Below are positions 44,798 through 55,425 of a stretch of DNA of 64,000 nucleotides, piece after piece. This DNA comes from Tupaia tana (lineage: Eukaryota; Chordata; Mammalia; Scandentia; Tupaiidae), in assembly GCA_026018925.1 (NCBI GenBank), contig JAKSZU010000025.1, positions 22,020,891 to 22,084,890 on the forward strand, read 5' to 3'. The first letter of the stretch is position 1, and the number at the start of each line of letters is the position of its first letter. The position numbers and the translations under genes were made by a program. The notes below the pieces were generated by a model. It saw only the letters and a program-made list of their open reading frames with translations, was not told where the DNA came from and searched no databases.

Positions 44798-45537
44798 GAG
44801 GCTGTATTGGTCAGAGTTCAGGGAAACAGAACCAAAAGGAAAACACACACACACACACACACACAGACACACACACACACAGACACACACACACAGACAC
44901 ACACACACAGACACACACATGTATACATTTATACACATAAATAAATCTGTGAAATAAAGGGTTTATTATATGAATGGTCTCATATGATCAAAAGGTGGAG
45001 AAGCCCTACAGTTGGCTGCCTGCAAGCTGAATAAATAGCTGAAAGACTCTGAAGCAGAGAAGCCAAATAGACTGGAGTCTGAGACCCAAGGGGGCCCTCG
45101 AGGCCTTAGGCCTGAGCACCCTTGGTGGTCACTGGAATGAGTTCAGAGTCCAAAAGTTAAAGGACTTGGAGTCTGGCAGGAAAGGAATTGGGGATCAAGA
45201 GCCAACAGGAACGATCACAGCCACGGGCCGAGTCGAGGAACGAGAATAAAACTGGTGAGGTGTAGGAGTGCAACGCACACTTCCTTGCTCTGGAAAGAAG
45301 GGTGGAGAAAGCGCAGGAAAGAAGAAACAGAATTCCCACCACTTTTGTTTGTCCCTCCATACTCCCAGCCAACTGGAAGGTGCCCACCAACATTGAAAGT
45401 GGGGGTTCTTCAACCCACTGGCTCACACTCCAGCCTTGTCTGGCAACACTCTCACAGACAGACTCAGAAACCATGTGTCACTAACCACTCGGGGACCCTT
45501 CAATTCAGTCAAGTTGAGCCCCAGAATTAATCATCAC
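44798..45537 (-). mobile_element. ERVL LTR (MLT2-like), antisense, inside a MaLR LTR
   Basis: It starts 'TGTATTGGTCAGAGTTCAGG', then 'gaaacagaacc', a CA-rich microsatellite (44843-44919), 'aaagggtttattatatgaatggtc', and ends 'agttgagccccagaattaatcatcaca'. This is the antisense MLT2 pattern and is homologous in type to the sense copy at 32160-32685. TG...CA ends fit an LTR. Confidence 0.72.
44843..44919. repeat. (CA)n microsatellite
   Basis: CA run with regular CAGA interruptions, inside the LTR. Confidence 0.95.
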
Positions 45538-45690
45538 AGCAGCCTCTTCTATAAGGGCATTAATTCCGTTTCTGAGGGCTTTGCCCTTATAATCTAGTCG
45601 CTTCCCAAAGGCCTCACCTCCTAATACCATCACCTTGGAATTTAGTATTTCAACATATGGATCTTGGAGACATACTCAGCAGTGACTCAT

Positions 45691-46084
45691 GAAGTTTTTA
45701 CATATTAAACCAAATAGTTTCTGATTATGGTGAGCAATCAAACTGAGACCTTATATATTCCAGGATTTAGTATTGTATATAAAATCTATTTTCTTAAAAG
45801 GCATGCTTTTCCAGTAACAGAGCTCCACAGTTAATGCCTCTGTGATTCGGATTTTTCCAATACAGTTTTCACTATATATTATGCACATTTGACTTGAGCC
45901 CATGGAAAAGTAGGACATCAGAGAAACATCAGATCACCCAGGCTACTTCATACCACTTAGAAGATTAGTAATCTACAAGGGAACACAAAACCCATTTCAA
46001 AATGTCTTTCACTTTTCAGCATCTAACTTTAAAAGGGGCTTCCAGGAAGAAAAGATAAGAGATAGGAGGGGGGGCAGAAATTAG
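45691..46084. other. unique sequence
   Basis: Nothing assigned. Confidence 0.4.
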
Positions 46085-46215
46085 CATTGATGGGTGTCTA
46101 CAGAATGTCAGGTGCCCTGCCAGCATTTCACAGACCTTCTCACATAAGCTAGATCATAACGATCTGAAATCATTCATCCTTTTTCCTTTTTCTTTATTTT
46201 CAGAGAAGCCCATTC
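46085..46215 (-). mobile_element. MIR SINE, antisense
   Basis: 'GTGTCTACAGAATGTCAGGT', 'gccctgccagcatttcacag', 'cttctcacataagctagatcataac', 'ttattttcagagaagc' match antisense MIR order. Confidence 0.65.
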
Positions 46216-46664
46216 ATTGCAAAGTATCTTCTATATCCTATTTTTTAATAACTCTTTGGATTTGTTTGGTGGTAAATTATATAATCTTAATTCAAACCAG
46301 TTCTGGCAAAAACAAAGATTTATTGGCTCAATTGCAAAGAAAAATGGAAAAACCCAACTGGAGTGAGGGCAGTTTCATGACAACTGGAATCCGGAAGTCA
46401 AATATGGCCAGCATGCTCTTCCTAAGACATCTCTTTTTCTCTGGGTGTTGGTTCATTCTTCCTCAATGCACATTGCTTTTCTGCACATTTGAGGGAAGGC
46501 AGGCAAACAGGGCCCTCCGCAAACTCTTGAGCTTCACACTTCTGCTTCAGCGGAGGAACTTACCTCTAGACCAAAAATCCCAGAGAGAAGACCCATTGAC
46601 CTAAGCTGTGTCAGGTGCATAGCACGAGAGTTCATGATGGACGTGACTGTGCCAGTGGTCACCG
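46216..46664. other. possible old LTR, unassigned
   Basis: 'AGATTTATTGGCTCAATTGC', 'gagggcagtttcatgacaactgg', 'tatggccagcatgctcttcc' and 'ctagaccaaaaatcccagag' read like the antisense 'tttattggctca' class of mammalian LTR/L1-associated repeats. I cannot name it. Confidence 0.35.
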
Positions 46665-46942
46665 TGGCAACAGGAAGCAGGCACTTTCTGTGAGGAAGGG
46701 GGCAGTGGGCAGCAGTTCACTTCAAGTTCCCTCTACTCAGCTAGAAAATATTTCTTTCCTAAGCAAATGTCTAGTTTTATTCCTAGTACATGTCTTCAGT
46801 AAATATTTACTGAATGGTAAAGGAAACATTGGGAAGTAGAAGAAAGGGGAATAAGTAATAAGACAAACGTTAGGACTGGTCTATGAGGCCGGTTCAAGGT
46901 ACTATCTCTTCCCAGCAGGTGAGCTCACTACCTACAAAGGCA
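46665..46942 (+). mobile_element. unrecognised repeat 'R2', copy 1
   Basis: Aligns with the reverse complement of 55154-55425. Shared words: GGGCAGTGGGCAGCAGT, CACTTCAAGTTCCCTC, AATGTCTAGTT / CATTCCTAGTACAT, AATATTTAC, ATGGTAAAGGA, TAGGACTGGTCTATGAGGCC and TGAGCTCACTACCTACAAA. I do not know the family. Confidence 0.65.
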
Positions 46943-46954
46943 TTATTATTTTAT

Positions 46955-47213
46955 TTATTTATTTTTAGAGAGAGTTTTGCTGTAGGGTGTTTGTGCTTGT
47001 CAGACAGGGAAAGACAGAAAGACAGAAAGCAAGAAACCACCCCCAGGGCGCATGGCCACACCACAATCTCTTCTCCTCTATTCTCCTCTCAGGATTTTGG
47101 GCACACATGCACATGCACCTAGCGTGAGGCTAAGCTGCCAGGTCCAGGACTCAAACTGCAGTAGACTCTGTGGGAGTCCAGGAACGTGACCATTACACCA
47201 CCCGCTGGTCCCA
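46955..47213 (-). mobile_element. SINE type A next to R2
   Basis: Antisense A: GAGAGTTTTGCTGTAGGGTG, GGGCGCATGGCCACACCACA, head ACCCGCTGGTCCC. Its poly-T end touches the CACTACCTACAAA end of R2. Confidence 0.85.
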
Positions 47214-47545
47214 CAAGAGCACAAGACCATGGTAGAGTCACCTTGTAGGTCTTTAACAGCCATAAGAACGCCTTCCCTCTCAGTCGACTCTCAGCATGTA
47301 CAGACCTCCTGACCACCCCAAATGCACTTCCAGCTGCCAGAGTTTCCAGCCTTATTTCATATTCCCCTGCAATATTTTCATTTTTGGCTTTTTTCTCTCT
47401 CCCTCTTTTAGCAGCTGGAATGAGAATGCTTCCCCCGGAGAGAGGCCCACTTTGTCAGGTGAATGCTTTGAAAAATCCACTCAGGGGGCTCAGGTCAGCT
47501 GGGATTAGAGAAACAGGTGAGATATGATAAGAAGAGTGGCTGCTC
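47214..47545. other. unique sequence
   Basis: Nothing assigned. Confidence 0.4.
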
Positions 47546-47755
47546 TGCTTCTCAGAGAGAAGAGAGAAGGGAGGAGAGGAAGAGGAGAGGAAGAGGGGAG
47601 GGGAGGGGTGGGGTGGGGAGGGGAGAAAAAAGAAATGGGAGCGGAGGGCAGGAAAAAGAAGAGAGGGGAGGAGAGGGGAGGAAAGGAAAGGAAAGGAGGC
47701 GAGGGGAGAAGAAAAAGAGGGGAGGTGAGGGGTGGGGAGGGGTGGGGAGGAAACT
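47546..47755. repeat. homopurine GGGGA/GAGAG tract with G4 potential
   Basis: About 210 bp almost entirely A and G on the plus strand. Two clusters of four or more G-runs occur: 47594-47624 (GGGG separated by A, A, T, T, A) and about 47720-47750. These fit a G-quadruplex on this strand and triplex (H-DNA) formation. The long open frames on both strands here come from low complexity. Confidence 0.9.
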
Positions 47756-47759
47756 CCAA

Positions 47760-48341
47760 GTCAACAGCACATCTGAGGAAACCTCAGAAGAAAAGAGGCT
47801 CCACTGCTGTGAGGCGCCCTGGGCTCTCCTTCATGTAACAGGTGGTCAACCCCATTCACTCACGGGGCTGGTCTTGAGAAGCCTGAGAAGGAAATAGTCT
47901 TTTCATCAAGGTCAGAGTGGGCACATGAAGAGACTGACCATGTGGGCAAAGGGGGCACCATCTGGCTTGGGTCCCTAAAGCGCAGATGTGAAATGACACA
48001 CATGCCATGCATTGTCTATAGCTGCCAGGGGCCCAGGCAGGCCGATCACAGTGTCCAAGGTGAGGACAGCTGGCCCGCCCACCCTCTTCCTTCAGGGAAC
48101 ATGTCAATGTCCTAACGACAATGCCATCTGCAACATCTGCCCTTGTAAAGAGGTCCCAAGCTCCTGGGACTTTGGTGGTCTTCTGCCCCGAGGTCTCCAG
48201 GCCTCTCCGTCCCCCCTCCAGCCACTGTGCTGTGACCCCTTCAGTCGGTTTTCTCTCTCACCTTCCTTTGGCAACCTCCATATGTCTTTCAGGTCTCGCC
48301 ACCCTGTTTCTAAGAAGCCTGTTCCTATGTCCCCAAAGCTA
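47760..48341. other. unique sequence
   Basis: GC-moderate; a 163-codon plus-strand frame (48012-48503) runs into a SINE and has no recognised domain. Confidence 0.4.
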
Positions 48342-48358
48342 GATCCACATCCTTTTAT

Positions 48359-48620
48359 TATTATTATGTTTAATTTACCAGAGGCCATGTGTACTCTCCA
48401 GAGAGAGACAGAGACAGGAAAAACAACAGTAGAAAAGCACCCCCACGGGGGACTGATTACACCGCAGGCCCTTCTCCTCCATTTCTCCTTCAGTCTCGTT
48501 TGAGATTTTGGAAACCCACGCACAGATGCCCGGTGTTTCTCAAGTCTCTAAGTCTGGGATTTAAACCACGTGGCTGACCATGTGGGATACAGCTCTTCCT
48601 ATCATGCCACCAGCTGACCC
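48359..48620 (-). mobile_element. SINE type A, diverged, with target-site duplication
   Basis: Antisense A lacking the usual CTATAGC block; body 'ACACCGCAGGCCCTTCTCCT', 'gagattttgg', head CCACCAGCTGACCC. Flanked by GATCCACATCCTTTTAT (48342-48358) and GATCCACATCTTTTAT (48621-48636). A middle-aged copy. Confidence 0.88.
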
Positions 48621-48639
48621 GATCCACATCTTTTATGTG

Positions 48640-48845
48640 ACCACAGTTTTCTAGCTTTCTAAAGGCATTACCCTGAGTGCATTGACTTACAATCCTTCAC
48701 TTGGGACTTGTCTGCCTGGCTCTCTCACTAGACTACAAACCCAGTGAGAATGAGGCGCTAAGTCTGTCTTCTTCAGCATCCTAGCCCAGCCCAAGTACAG
48801 TGCCTGTCCAGCAGGTCCTCAGTAAATACCTGCTGAATATACCGA
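48640..48845 (+). mobile_element. L2 LINE 3' end
   Basis: 'CTCACTAGACTACAAACCCA', 'ctaagtctgtcttcttcagcatcctagccc', 'gtacagtgcctgtccagcaggtcctcagtaaatac' are classic L2 3' end landmarks in sense. Confidence 0.8.
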
Positions 48846-49900
48846 GTCTGTGATTGCTGCATGAGGCTCTGGGAGAACCACCCATGGCCAGTACAGGGCC
48901 TGCCTCATTACTCCAGCTGGGTTTCTTAGTCCTCTGAGCCCCAGGGCCTCCTGCTGCTCCCATCAATGGCATGTGAGTACTCCTAATATCCTATTGGAGG
49001 TTCCAACTACCAGAATTCCTGCCTCCACAGTCCACAGAGTCCCAACCTCAGGCAAATGAGGCTGGGGAGAAGGGAGCCACTGCAAAGAAACCTACAATCC
49101 CATTAACTCCTACAACCCACATGGCCGGGAAACATACATGCAGTCTGTGGACATCAACTATGTCTTCTCCCTAGGCCAGCTTGGTGACCATAGCAGCAGC
49201 AACAGAAACTTCTGGAAGCCTCTTGGCTCTCCTGGCTCTCTAACACGTGAAACAGAACATAACACAAGTCCCATTCTCACGAGACTGATCTGTAGCCGAG
49301 AGATGCTGAGAAAGCCGATGTGCAGCCCCAGAGACAGCAGCAGTAGGACAGCAGTAAGACGTGATGGGGGCCGTGAGGGGTGACAGTGGCATCTGGGATA
49401 GCTCAATGTCCATGCAGTTATACGCCACTCAAGCCATGCCCAATGCATGTGGAAGATCATAGTTTGATTTCCCAGTGAACCTTTATACACTAGGAATACA
49501 CCCATGACCCTGACTCGCTGGGGATGCTGGGGGCCTGGAAAAGGCGGTGGGGTTGGAGGGTGGTTCAATCTACACCACTTAACAATGGCACTGCTTGCTG
49601 GGACACACAGGCATGCTAGAAGAAGGATGAGCAGAGTCAGCAGCTCCTTGGGCCCAGTAGTGCAAAGAATGGAACCAAGACTGTAAAGGACAGCCCCGCC
49701 CGTGCTCTCCAACCAACTGAGCACAGTCCACCATGGGACAGAAATGGAGAAACCAACATGCAGACAGGCCTAAGGGTTCCACTTCAGAAAAGTCAGGTTT
49801 TAATCCGCACAACCCCCAGAATAAAAGCAGCAGGAGCCTCAGACCTAGGGTTGACCAGCTGGCTCTGCTGAGGTGAAGGTTCTCAAAGATGTTCTTGGAG
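48846..49900. other. unique sequence with a 188-codon antisense open frame
   Basis: The frame 49158-49724 (minus) is the longest non-SINE frame in the window. Its translation has hydrophobic runs (LTLLILLLACLCV near residue 31) but no domain, splice context or start context that I recognise. I treat it as a chance open frame or a very old pseudogene, not a gene. Confidence 0.35.
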
Positions 49901-51489
49901 GCAGTGGCTACAACCCGGGGCAGGAGAGGCTCAGTAAGGCCGAGAGAGGAGAGAAGCCCACCACATTGCAGTGACCAGCTTCTTTCTGATTATTTATTCA
50001 TGGCCACAGAGAGAGGCTTCAAGTAGTTGAGGGAAGGAAAAGAAAACAGTTTGAGGAGAACACTTCTCTGTTCTCTGCCTCCTGAAAAGGTCAGGCATGT
50101 GATGAGCTATTAAAGGCAGTCCAGTAGACAGTGGAGGGCGAGCAGCATGCATGCATGCATTACTTATGAGACTCCACTGAAATGTAAATGGGGGGGAGTT
50201 TATTGGTTCCCTTGGTCTTAAATGGACTCATAAACTATTCATTGGGTCCAGCCAAGGCCTTTCAGATCTGGAGCTCCGCGAGAAATATGTGGCATGCTAA
50301 GGTTACATTAATAAAAAATAAATAAATCCGTGTCCAGGAAAGTCGTGCTTGTGCACTAGAAAACTGCCCATTCTGTAGATATTAATGTTTAATGTGTTTG
50401 TAAAAAGCAGTCGGCTTTGCCAAGCACAGCAACAAAAATGCCCGCACCCCTCAGTACTTAACATCTCAGCAGTTGCCTGAGTGCTCCAGCAGAGAACAGT
50501 CCGGCCGGGTGGGGCAAGGGGTAGTTCTGGGCCACGTCCACATTAAAAAGTTGCTGCGCTAAGAGGAAACACATTCGCTGCCTCACTGGCTCCAGGGCAC
50601 CCACCTCCACGTCTGGCTGGTTCCCATGCTCAGGAGAAAGGATAAATGGATGTTTTCAAAACTGAATGCAACATGACCAGAAACTTGTTTTACAAAGACA
50701 CTCAAAAGATAACCACACCCCATAAACAATGGAAAAGATCTGATAAACACCGGTCAGAGATGTCGAAGTATTTTTCTTTTCTTTTCTCTTCAGACCACTT
50801 CCACAACCCCAGCAATTTCCAGGCATTTCTAGAAAAGCTCAGAACAATTCATCTGAATCTATCGCTTCTCTAGGCACGTTGGGGACGCTGTGTGTGGTAG
50901 CAGCTCTGTCTCGCTCTGGATCCCGAAGATGGAGAACACTGCTGATTCTTTGCTACTTTACAGTCAGGAAACATTTAGCCACATCTTCCCCCTCCCACTC
51001 CGCCCGCCCCAGATCTGCCAACCCAACCTTTCCACGCGCCTCGTGGTTACCTTTCACCTGGAGCTACCACTTGGAACTAAATGGTGCAATGAGAAAGAAC
51101 AGGTAAAGAAAATGGGGCAAAACACTCAAGAATGGGAAGACACGCTTAATCTTGGCATCAGACAGCCCTCCCTGCCCCCAGGCTGAAGAGCAAAACTAGC
51201 AGGATCCGCAAGAAGACAGGAACAATAGCTAGGGGCAGATTCTTCTTAGTCTCGGTCTCTGTCTCTCTGCCCACATGTCTGGAATCTGGTAGACCCATTG
51301 CATTTCCGCCCAGACATCAGGATCCACCCCACCGACGGTGCCTATGAAGGCACAGACCGAGTTTCCCCAGATGGAACAAGCCTCTGTAGCTTTCAACGCA
51401 GTGGGAGAAGCTTCGAGGCCTCTGTGAGGGCAGGAAACCTACTTAAGAGGCTTCACAGGAACACACCACTTCTCACATCCATTACCGTG
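49901..51489. other. unique sequence; possible conserved noncoding patch at 50330-50520
   Basis: 50330-50520 holds ATATTAATGTTTAATGTG, CTTTGCCAAGCAC and other AT-core motifs in repeat-free sequence, like conserved noncoding DNA. The rest is unassigned, including open frames of up to 98 codons. Confidence 0.35.
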
Positions 51490-51930
51490 GGTTTGATTGT
51501 GCTCCCCAAAAGATATGTTGAAGTCCTAATCCCTACTCTTTGTGATCGTGGCCTTATTTTGAATCTTTGCGATGGAACCAATTAAGATAAGGTCCCACTA
51601 GTGGCGAGTGGACCCTTAACCCAAGGGCTGGCGTCCCTATCGGGAGAGCATGATTTGGAGACGTGCAGGGGGCAGGCCACATGCAGACCAGGCAGAGACT
51701 GAGTTATGCTGCCACAAGCCCAGGAGCGCCAGGCCTGCCTGTGAGCACCAGGAGCTAGGAGAGGCGAGGGAAGATGCCCCTCCAGAGGCTTCAGACAAAT
51801 CGTGCCCCTGCCAATGTCTTCATTCTGGACTCCGGGCCTCTGAAATTGAAAAACTATACACCTCTGTTGTTCCAAGCCACCTGGTTTGTGGTAGTTTTCG
51901 GTTGAAGTCCTAGGAAAGGAATATACCCTG
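51490..51930 (+). mobile_element. MLT1 (MaLR) LTR, sense
   Basis: 'TGATTGTGCTCCCCAAAAGA', 'tatgttgaagtcctaatccc', 'gtggccttattttgaatc', 'taagataaggtcccact', 'gcccctgccaatgtcttcattctggactccgggcctc', 'ccaagccacctggtttgtggtag'. Full-length, decayed solo LTR. Confidence 0.82.
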
Positions 51931-52640
51931 GGACACCTGGGGACTGTTTGAGAGAAAGCCCTGTGGTCAGCGGCTGGAATGAACCCTGGTGAGGATGCAG
52001 GACGCACTGGAGTTGCCAACAAAGCCCACCTGGCACGAAGTGGTCAGGTCATGTCTGCCCCAAAGCCCAGGAATGGCCACCAGAAGAAAGACGCCTCTAA
52101 GAGTCTCACCCGCAACAAAGAAGCTGAGCTGAGAGGAGGAAGCTGGCTGTCCAGGGAGGCAGGGAACAAGGAAGGAGGCTGGAACCCAAGGTGCCCAGGC
52201 AGCCACATCACCTGGGGGTCTGCTCCGAGAGGGAGGATGGCCGACTGTCCCAAGCAGCTCCCCTCCACCTGCCGGTCATGGCTTCCTCCCGCACGCCTTA
52301 CCTGAGCGGGTGCACGGCACCTGCAGCCGTTGCTGGGTAACTGCTGCCACGGGTCCCAGCGGCCAGAGCAGAGCCCCGCGGAGAATCGGCGTGACGTCCA
52401 TATTGGTGGGTGGGCTGAGTGCGCCATGACGCATGACTCCATAAAAGCAGAGAGAAGGGAGGAACCCACCTGGATCCCCAGAAAGTTCAGTTGAGGGAAA
52501 CCATCCCACGAGGCGTGACAGAGGAGCATTCGGAAACGGTGGTCTTGGAGGGAGCCTGGGAGGGAGCTCCTGTGGCCCGGCGCTGGCCAGCCTTTTAGGC
52601 CCCCTCACTCCCCTCATGTGTGCATACTTGACACCCCGTT
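51931..52640. other. GC-rich unique sequence
   Basis: Overlapping frames of 161 (52044-52529, minus) and 108-113 codons on both strands. None is recognisable, so I do not call a gene. TGACGTCCATATTGG at 52392-52406 is CRE/CArG-like but isolated. Confidence 0.4.
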
Positions 52641-52805
52641 AGCCCAAGCATTTCCAGGTGTGGACACTTGCCTTGCTAGTGCAGGCCTCTGCACCTTCAC
52701 ATGTGCTGCTCCGAGCCTGGAAAGCTGCCCGTTTACATCCTTCACCACGGCCAGCTCCTCCCCGGGAAGCCTGGCAGCACCTCGGAGCAGCAAACGTGGG
52801 TGCAG
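52641..52805 (+). mobile_element. L2 LINE fragment, sense
   Basis: 'CACATGTGCTGCTCCGAGCC', 'tggaaagctgcccgtttacatccttcacc' resemble the L2 sense pattern of 'ctgttccctctgcctggaa'. Moderate. Confidence 0.5.
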
Positions 52806-52977
52806 GTGTGTTTCACCCGCTTCCACCATTTTAGAAAGTCAGACCACGGCTGCTCAGAGCCGAATCCACCATGGCCAAGAGGAATGGACACAGGCCCATC
52901 TCCTTTGTCTCTTGATGAGTAGGAGGGGGGGGTGGAATTAATCATGGCAGGATAAACAGAAGCTGGCCCTCACAACA

Positions 52978-53075
52978 GAGTCTAAAGAGCACAGGTTTGG
53001 GAGTCGGGCAGGGCCACGATCGTGTCTACCACATCCTGGCCATGTGACCTTCAGCAAATGGCTTAACTGGCAAGA
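52978..53075 (+). mobile_element. MIR SINE fragment, sense
   Basis: 'AAGAGCACAGGTTTGGGAGT', 'catcctggccatgtgaccttcagcaaatggcttaac' match MIR. Confidence 0.78.
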
Positions 53076-53190
53076 CCGACCTCCTCCCGTCCCCCATTCT
53101 CTCAGCGGCAACATGGTGGTTCATGGGAACTAAAGATAAAAAAATAAAGTTTCTGTCTTCCATTCTCCACACAGATAAATAATTCTTTAA

Positions 53191-53295
53191 CACACACACA
53201 CACACACACACACACCAGGTCTGAGTGTGCATGTACCCAAATGGAGAAGAAATTAATTACAGCATCGCCATGCCTCATGGGCGGTGTTTCTTTCC

Positions 53296-53333
<38 letters not shown>

Positions 53334-53372
53334 GGCAAGTGCACACTCCCTCTGACAAAAATAAAAAGAAAT
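53191..53372 (+). mobile_element. (CA)n run plus 5'-truncated SINE type A
   Basis: CA repeat at 53190-53215, then a type A body (TGCATGTACCCAAATGGAGA, GGCGGTGTTTCTTTCC), (TC)n (53296-53333) and GGCAAGTGCACACTCCCTCT plus an A-rich tail. The head and promoter are gone. Confidence 0.75.
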
Positions 53373-54564
53373 AGTTCAGGTCTAGAACTGGGGTCCCAGA
53401 TACCCCACCCCAGACTTCCTCTCTCCTCTGTGCAAAATCCTCACTAATTCCGGAGCAGAAAGTCACTACCTCCCAGACCAACACGCCTCATTAATGTGGA
53501 GAAAGCAAGCTTTTCTTAAACATCAACGTCTGAATAAAAGCTTCAAACACTCTGTCCTAGGAAAGCAGGGTAGTAAGCAAAGTGTCTGTCTCAATTGCAG
53601 ATGAAGAGACTGTTATTATTATTTTCATCATTATTATTATTCTAATTCTCAAGCAAAATTCCCAGTAAGCCTAAGAATGTCAATTTCCTCCCATGTCCAG
53701 TTTCAAGAAAACAGGCGTAAAAAACAACCCACCGAAATTGAATCACAGTTTCAGCTAAATACATATTTAATTCCTTATGTATTTTTTATATTTTGTTTTG
53801 TTCAGCACTGTTTACCTAGTTAATGGTGAAGTGGAATCTATTGTCACCAAGTTGCGAGGTTTTTCTGTTTGGTTTTTTGGGTTTTTTTCTTTTCCTTATT
53901 CAGTCTTGAAGTGCCCCCTAGTGAAATGTTTTTATATTTAAGAACTTGAGAAATACTCTGAAAATGAGGATTTCCAGAAGGCTGAAGACAATTTTACAAA
54001 GAAATGGGAACAAAATTGGGGGGTAGGGGAAATGGCTCCTTTGTTTCCAAAGGATTTGAACATGATTCTGTCTAAATCTGTCCCTGAGCCCTCTTTTGTA
54101 TGTGCATTCACGTGGGTTGCCTCCCAAGTTGCCTGAGACAGGAGGGATTCACCCACACAGCACACAGCAGAGAAATCCCGCAAGCTCACCTGAGCCAGGC
54201 GGGGGGAGCCACAGCCCAGCCACAGATGTGGCCACAGAGAAGCCCGGAATTCTGCCAGTGATTCAAGGAAGTACGGTGCAATTGGGCCAGCACCAGGTCT
54301 GTGCGAGAGTGTTTCCAGGGAGCATCTTTTGAGAGGAATCTGAGAGTCTTTTTGGTCATTGCAAGCCATGCAGATCTGTGTTTTAAATAAAAACATTTCA
54401 TGGGAGATGCTACATGGGTTGGGGGCACAGGAGTTATATGGAAGTTCTCTTTCCTTTCCTTTCAATTTTACTATAAACCAAAAACTGCTCTAAGAAATAA
54501 AGCTTATTATTTGTTTTTGTTTTTTTAAATAACAGTCTTATAGAGCAAAGGAAACCCAGTGACG
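53373..54564. other. unique sequence, part resembling conserved noncoding DNA
   Basis: 53490-53800 is repeat-free and AT-core rich (CATTAATGTGG, AATTGAATCACAG, CATATTTAATTCC). A 175-codon antisense frame (53938-54465) has no recognisable features. Confidence 0.35.
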
Positions 54565-54678
54565 GCAGTCTTGAAAGGCAACTAAACATCAGCCTCATCT
54601 ATCAGAACTGGCAGTTTGCAACCCAACTGAAGCATCAGCATCTCTTATAGGGCTTCTTTATAAAAACACACTCCCTTG
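54565..54678 (+). mobile_element. MER5A-like fragment
   Basis: 'AAGCATCAGCATCTCTTATA', 'gggcttctttataaaaacacactccctt' read as the MER5A 5' half. The SINE dimer begins right after it and no right-hand MER5A piece is seen. Confidence 0.45.
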
Positions 54679-55077
54679 GGACCAGCAGTTGGCATAATGG
54701 CTATGTCGCTGGACTCCCATGTAGTTGACCACAGTTCGAGTCCTGAACCTGGTGACTTAAACTCACGCCGGGCGCATATGCATGTGTGCCCAAGATCCCG
54801 AGAGGAGAATGGAGGAGAAGGGATTGCTGTGTGGCCATCCCTCAGATGGCATAACGATTCTGTCACTGACCCCCACATAGTCCATCACAGTTTAAGTACT
54901 GGCCCCGGCAGCTTGAAACTCACACAGGGCGAGTATGCACACATGCCCAAACCATAAGAGAAGAATGGAGGGCAAGGGATTGCAGTGTGGCCATCCCCAC
55001 TGGAGGGTGGGAGGATTCTAACTTTTTATTTCTCCCTATCTGGCAAGCACACACGCCCTACAGCACAAAAACTCTCT

Positions 55078-55095
<18 letters not shown>
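54679..55095 (+). mobile_element. two type A SINEs head to tail, the first truncated
   Basis: Unit 1 (54679-54845) is intact from GGGACCAGCAGTTGGCATAA to GTGTGGCCATCCCTC. Unit 2 (54846-55095) begins in its head at AGATGGCATAACGATTC and runs to CCCTACAGCACAAAAACTCT and poly-A. No tail lies between the units. Confidence 0.88.
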
Positions 55096-55137
<42 letters not shown>

Positions 55138-55153
55138 TACATACATATATATA
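55094..55153. repeat. (TA)n(CA)n microsatellite
   Basis: TA run then CA run then ATACAT units, grown from the SINE poly-A. Confidence 0.95.
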
Positions 55154-55425
55154 CTTTTGTAGGTAGTGAGCTCAGCTGCAGGGAAAAGATGTTACTCTGA
55201 ACTGGCCTCATAGACCAGTCCTAGCTTTTGTGTCACTGCTTTCTTTCCTTCTACTCCCCAGTGTATCCTTTACCATCTGTAAATATTCACCGCAGGCCTT
55301 TTATGTACTAGGAATGGAACTAGACATTCACTAAGGAGAGCAATATTCTAGCAGAGTGGAGGGAACTTGAAGTGGACTGCTGCCCACTGTCCCCTTTCTC
55401 CCAGAAAACGCCTCGGTTTTCTCTT
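55154..55425 (-). mobile_element. unrecognised repeat 'R2', copy 2 (inverted)
   Basis: Reverse complement matches 46665-46942 along most of its length. It starts CTTTTGTAGGTAGTGAGCTC next to the SINE tail and ends near CCTCGGTTTTCTC, where another SINE starts. Similarity by eye is roughly 80 percent. Confidence 0.65.

Larger units (their letters stand above)
44605..45690 (-). mobile_element. MaLR LTR (MLT1/MST-type), antisense, split by another LTR
   Basis: 44605-44797 ('GGCTTATAAACAACAGAAAT', 'agttttagaggctgtgaagtccaag', 'tcctcacatggtataggaaag') continues at 45538-45690 ('cttctataagggcattaattccg', 'cttcccaaaggcctcacctcctaatacc', 'tttcaacatatggatcttgg'). The break is exactly where the inner LTR sits. 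Confidence 0.8.

Noticed and set aside
47505-47897. Long frames on both strands (104-126 codons)
   Set aside because: They come from the homopurine tract, which has few stop codons by composition.
49158-49724. 188-codon antisense frame with hydrophobic runs
   Set aside because: No recognisable domain, signal-peptide-like start, splice sites or supporting context; frames on the other strand overlap it.
53938-54465. 175-codon antisense frame
   Set aside because: No recognisable motif and no splice or promoter context.
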